The notes beneath the pieces were generated by a model. It was not told where the DNA came from. It worked only from the letters and a program-made list of their open reading frames with translations, and made no database searches. Positions 61,414-64,000 of a stretch of 64,000 nucleotides of DNA are shown piece after piece (the first letter of the stretch is position 1; every line of letters starts with the position of its first letter). The DNA lies in assembly GCA_900315565.1 (NCBI GenBank), contig OMZS01000010.1, positions 1 to 64,000 on the forward strand. The letters run 5' to 3'. The translations under genes and the position numbers were made by a program. Origin of the DNA: an uncultured Prevotellaceae bacterium. GTDB taxonomy: Bacteria; Bacteroidota; Bacteroidia; Bacteroidales; Bacteroidaceae.

Positions 61414-62088
61414 ATGAAGAAGATAGTATATATATTAATGTGTATGCTCTGCTGCTGTGGAGCGGCAAATGCACAGGTGCGCGAGTCAGTGTCGGTTTTG
61501 GGCGACTCTTATTCCACATTCGAAGGCTATGTAAGTCCTAAGACCAACGAAATGTGGTACTATGCCAAGCACGGAGGCAACACTGACGTGGAAGATGTCA
61601 CGCAGACGTGGTGGCACCAGGTGGTGAAGCAGAACGGCTGGAAGCTTTGCCAGAACAATTCTTACAGCGGCTCCACCATCGGCTACCAGGGCTACGACGG
61701 CAACGACTACAGCGAGCGTTCGTTCATCAGCCGCATGGACAACCTGGGCTGCCCTGACATTATTTTTGTGTTTGGCGGCACCAACGACAGCTGGGCTGGC
61801 GAGCCCGTGGGCGATTATAAATACGAGAAATGGAACAAGGGCGACTTTTACACCTTCCGCCCCGCCATGGCTTACATGCTCGACCACATGTTGAAACGCT
61901 ATCCTAACACGAGGCTCTACATCATCATTAACTCGGAGTTGCGCGACGACATTACCGAATCAATGAAAACCATCTGCCAGCACTACGGCGTGAAATACTT
62001 CCAACTGAAAGACATCGACAAAATGAATGGTCACCCCTCTATCAAGGGCATGGCGCAAATAGCACAGCAAATCTGTGCGCAGTTGTGA
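61414..62088 (+). CDS. Secreted SGNH/GDSL hydrolase
   Basis: The 224-residue protein has a signal peptide (KKIVYILMCMLCCCGAANAQ). SGNH blocks are visible: catalytic Ser in VLGDSYSTFEG, Gly and Asn in NNSYSGSTIG and GGTNDSWAG, and the catalytic His in NGHPSIKGMAQIA. Such enzymes are esterases, often deacetylating sugars. It follows dnaB by 80 bp without a visible terminator between. ATG 61414 is used since it begins the signal peptide; the frame extends to 61351. Confidence 0.87.
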   Translation: MKKIVYILMCMLCCCGAANAQVRESVSVLGDSYSTFEGYVSPKTNEMWYYAKHGGNTDVEDVTQTWWHQVVKQNGWKLCQNNSYSGSTIGYQGYDGNDYSERSFISRMDNLGCPDIIFVFGGTNDSWAGEPVGDYKYEKWNKGDFYTFRPAMAYMLDHMLKRYPNTRLYIIINSELRDDITESMKTICQHYGVKYFQLKDIDKMNGHPSIKGMAQIAQQICAQL

Positions 62089-62176
62089 AAACAGCATGAA
62101 AAAGTGAAAGAATAGAGCAGAAACCAGCTAAATTATAACAAATTATCGCATTTAGCGTAAAATAAATTATAATTTG

Positions 62177-62208
62177 TTTGTTTGTTTCAGCAGAAATGCT
62201 TACTTTTG
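62177..62208 (+). promoter_or_regulatory. Promoter of the leu operon
   Basis: TTTG (62177-62180) and TACTTTTG (62201-62208) are 20 bp apart, a full consensus match, 27 bp before the leader-peptide ATG. Confidence 0.85.
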
Positions 62209-62235
62209 CAGCCGAATTTTAAAAATATCACCAAT

Positions 62236-62319
62236 ATGAATATAAGCATTTCTATTCTGCACATTATTTCTATTCTACGACTGCAAAACGTGGCCGGAAG
62301 TGATGATTTGTGCTTATAG
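62236..62319 (+). CDS. Leu/Ile-rich leader peptide of the leu operon attenuator
   Basis: A 27-residue ORF, MNISISILHIISILRLQNVA then GSDDLCL, begins just after the promoter. Of the first 16 residues six are Ile and three Leu, and a Val follows, so ribosome progress would depend on charged branched-chain tRNAs. The codons GGAAGTGA near its end (62296-62303) are complementary to the loop of the downstream terminator. The arrangement is that of a translation-coupled attenuator ahead of leuA. Too short for routine gene calling; support is from composition and position. Confidence 0.82.
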   Translation: MNISISILHIISILRLQNVAGSDDLCL

Positions 62320-62345
62320 TAATGTATAGATAGTATTTATTCCTG

Positions 62346-62386
62346 AAGCCTTTCTCACTTCCATGTGCGAAAGGCTTTGTTTTTTT
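62346..62386 (+). terminator. Attenuator terminator before leuA
   Basis: AAGCCTTTC (62346-62354) and GAAAGGCTT (62369-62377) form a perfect 9-bp stem followed by TGTTTTTTT. Its loop TCACTTCC (62355-62362) can pair with GGAAGTGA (62296-62303) in the leader ORF, giving a candidate antiterminator. It ends 43 bp before leuA. Confidence 0.88.
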
Positions 62387-62428
62387 AAGACATAAAAAGA
62401 TTGAGCAAACAAACATTCAGAAAAAGTT

Positions 62429-63928
62429 ATGAGCGAACGATTATTCATTTTCGACACGACACTCCGCGACGGCGAACAGGTGCCTGGCTGTCAACTCAAC
62501 ACAGTAGAGAAAATCCAGGTGGCCAAATCGCTCGAAGCACTCGGCGTGGATGTCATTGAGGCTGGATTTCCAGTCTCTAGCCCTGGCGATTTCCATTCGG
62601 TTATCGAAATTTCAAAAGCTGTTACTTGGCCTTCTATTTGTGCGCTGACACGTGCCGTAGAAAAAGACATCGACGTGGCGGCCGAGTCGCTTCAGTATGC
62701 CAAGCGTAAACGCATTCACACTGGCATTGGTACCAGCGACTGGCACATTAAGTACAAGTTCAACTCCAGCCGCGAAGAAATACTGCAGCAGGCCGTAGCA
62801 GCCGTAAAATACGCCAAGAAATACGTCGAAGACGTGGAGTTTTATGCCGAGGATGCCGGCCGCACCGACAACGAATATCTTGCCCGCGTCATTGAGGCTG
62901 TCATCAAGGCAGGCGCAACGGTGGTGAACATCCCCGATACCACGGGCTACTGTCTGCCGTCTGAATACGGCGAAAAGATTAAATACCTCGTTGAGCATGT
63001 TGACGGCATCCACAAGGCCATTATCTCCACCCACTGCCACAACGACCTGGGCATGGCTACGGCCAACACGTTCAGTGGTGTTGTCAACGGTGCGCGACAG
63101 GTGGAAGTAACCATCAACGGCATTGGCGAGCGCGCCGGCAACACTTCGCTCGAAGAGATAGCCATGATTCTGAAGTGCCACAAAGGCATTGGCATCGACA
63201 CCAATATCAACACCACCAAGATTTATCCTACGAGTCGTTTAGTAAGCAGTCTGATGAACATGCCCGTACAGCCCAACAAGGCTATTGTGGGCCGTAATGC
63301 CTTTGCCCACTCCAGCGGCATCCATCAGGACGGTGTGCTGAAGAATGTGCAGACCTACGAAATCATCGACCCCAAGGACATCGGACTCGACGACAACTCC
63401 ATCGTGCTCACCGCACGAAGCGGACGTGCCGCCCTGAAATATAGGCTCAGTGTGCTGGGTGTGAACATCGATGACGAGCGCCGCGTGGACAAAATCTACG
63501 ACAAATTCCTCAAACTGGCCGACAAGAAAAAGGAAGTCACCGACGTTGACATCCTGGCCTTGGCAGGGGCCGACACTGCCGAGGCTCACGCCGTGAAGCT
63601 CGACTTCCTGCAAGTCACTACCGGCATGGGCGTCAGGAGTGTGGCCAGCATCGGACTCGACATCAGCGGACAGAAGTTTGAGGCTGCCTCTACGGGCAAC
63701 GGTCCCGTTGATGCCGCCGTGAAGGCTCTGAAGAAAATCATCCTCAAGCAAATGACCATCAAGGAATTTACCATCCAGGCCATTTCGAAAGGCTCCGACG
63801 ACATGGGTAAAGTACACATGCAGGTAGAGTACGACGGCAACCTGTACTACGGTTTCGGTGCCAATACCGACATCGTTACCGCCTCGGTTGAAGCTTATAT
63901 TGACTGTATCAATAAATTCAAGAAATAA
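62429..63928 (+). CDS. leuA: 2-Isopropylmalate synthase
   Basis: The 499-residue enzyme condenses acetyl-CoA with 2-oxoisovalerate, the first step of leucine synthesis. Motifs are [57 protein letters not shown] and the linker [11 protein letters not shown]. The C-terminal leucine-binding regulatory domain follows ([41 protein letters not shown]). The stop overlaps the start of leuC by one base (TAATG). It is controlled by the attenuator upstream and probably by leucine feedback. Confidence 0.96.
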   Translation: MSERLFIFDTTLRDGEQVPGCQLNTVEKIQVAKSLEALGVDVIEAGFPVSSPGDFHSVIEISKAVTWPSICALTRAVEKDIDVAAESLQYAKRKRIHTGIGTSDWHIKYKFNSSREEILQQAVAAVKYAKKYVEDVEFYAEDAGRTDNEYLARVIEAVIKAGATVVNIPDTTGYCLPSEYGEKIKYLVEHVDGIHKAIISTHCHNDLGMATANTFSGVVNGARQVEVTINGIGERAGNTSLEEIAMILKCHKGIGIDTNINTTKIYPTSRLVSSLMNMPVQPNKAIVGRNAFAHSSGIHQDGVLKNVQTYEIIDPKDIGLDDNSIVLTARSGRAALKYRLSVLGVNIDDERRVDKIYDKFLKLADKKKEVTDVDILALAGADTAEAHAVKLDFLQVTTGMGVRSVASIGLDISGQKFEAASTGNGPVDAAVKALKKIILKQMTIKEFTIQAISKGSDDMGKVHMQVEYDGNLYYGFGANTDIVTASVEAYIDCINKFKK

Positions 63929-64000
63929 TGAACACCCTTTTCGATAAAATATGGGACAAGCACGTCGTACAAAAAATTGACGACGGCCCCACGCAACTTT
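63928..64000 (+). CDS. leuC: 3-Isopropylmalate dehydratase large subunit (partial)
   Basis: The ATG at 63928 shares a base with the leuA stop. The 24 residues visible ([20 protein letters not shown]..) match the conserved N-terminus of LeuC, which opens TLFDKIWDxHVV. The gene runs off the right edge. It is translationally coupled to leuA in the leu operon. Confidence 0.92.
   Translation, partial: MNTLFDKIWDKHVVQKIDDGPTQL

Noticed and set aside
1-64000. Mobile element or prophage
   Set aside because: No transposase, integrase, phage structural gene or att-like duplication was found. Gene content is core or locus-specific chromosomal.

Overview
The window is chromosomal DNA from a member of the Bacteroidales, most likely a Prevotella/Segatella-type organism. 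The evidence is: promoters of the TAnnTTTG (-7) / TTTG (-33) type before most operons; few Shine-Dalgarno sequences; a moxR-DUF58-bat operon; a two-domain HisB; a DUF4270 lipoprotein; BtuG/BtuH-type vitamin B12 surface proteins; and short intergenic repeats typical of the group. I see no rRNA, phage, insertion sequence, integrase or CRISPR array. Genus assignment is inference.

Layout. 1-211: end of an outer-membrane beta-barrel gene. 0.6-11 kb: ettA (+), then minus-strand genes for an acyl-CoA synthetase with its XRE-cupin regulator, a membrane protein with hisB, a secreted esterase, tRNA-Arg, a TRIC-like channel and rarA. 11-27.3 kb: an omega-amidase-like gene, an acidic hypothetical gene, and a vitamin B12 acquisition region. 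That region holds btuB, a btuG-like lipoprotein gene, a cobalamin riboswitch, a secreted protein, a 2075-residue modular surface protein ending in a DUF4465/BtuH-like domain, a btuH-like lipoprotein, btuF and btuC. No btuD is present. 27.4-30.3 kb: methylmalonyl-CoA epimerase, carboxyltransferase, a 53-residue ORF and a biotin carrier. This pathway depends on B12 (through methylmalonyl-CoA mutase) and sits beside B12 uptake; the membrane beta subunit is absent. 30.4-34.3 kb: panC-panD (-), and diverging from it an orphan glycogen-synthase-like N-terminal domain, a DUF4270 lipoprotein and a 43-residue ORF.

34.5-45.0 kb: an eight-gene minus-strand run, moxR-DUF58-orf362-batA-batBC-batDE-pap2-queA, in which batB/C and batD/E are fused. 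45.0-46.0 kb: a gene-free kilobase with degenerate repeats, an apparently orphan promoter, a 187-bp hairpin around a perfect 42-bp palindrome, and a duplicated small hairpin. 46.0-51.8 kb: patatin/outer-membrane fusion, GH9 glycosidase, secreted hypothetical. 52.0-57 kb: FAD/Fe-S (D-lactate-type) dehydrogenase (-) and tagaturonate reductase (+). 57-62 kb: a CotH-kinase-family secreted protein, dnaB and an SGNH hydrolase. 62.1 kb to the end: a branched-chain amino-acid operon (leuA, leuC partial) preceded by an Ile/Leu-rich leader peptide and a terminator, a textbook transcription attenuator.

The strongest leads are the riboswitch-associated giant DUF4465 protein in the B12 locus, the leu leader attenuator, and the palindromic intergenic elements, two of which share an 18-bp core. 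Coordinates of starts were moved from the longest ORF to the most plausible ATG where signal peptides or promoters required it. No database search was possible, so family names rest on recognised motifs and context.
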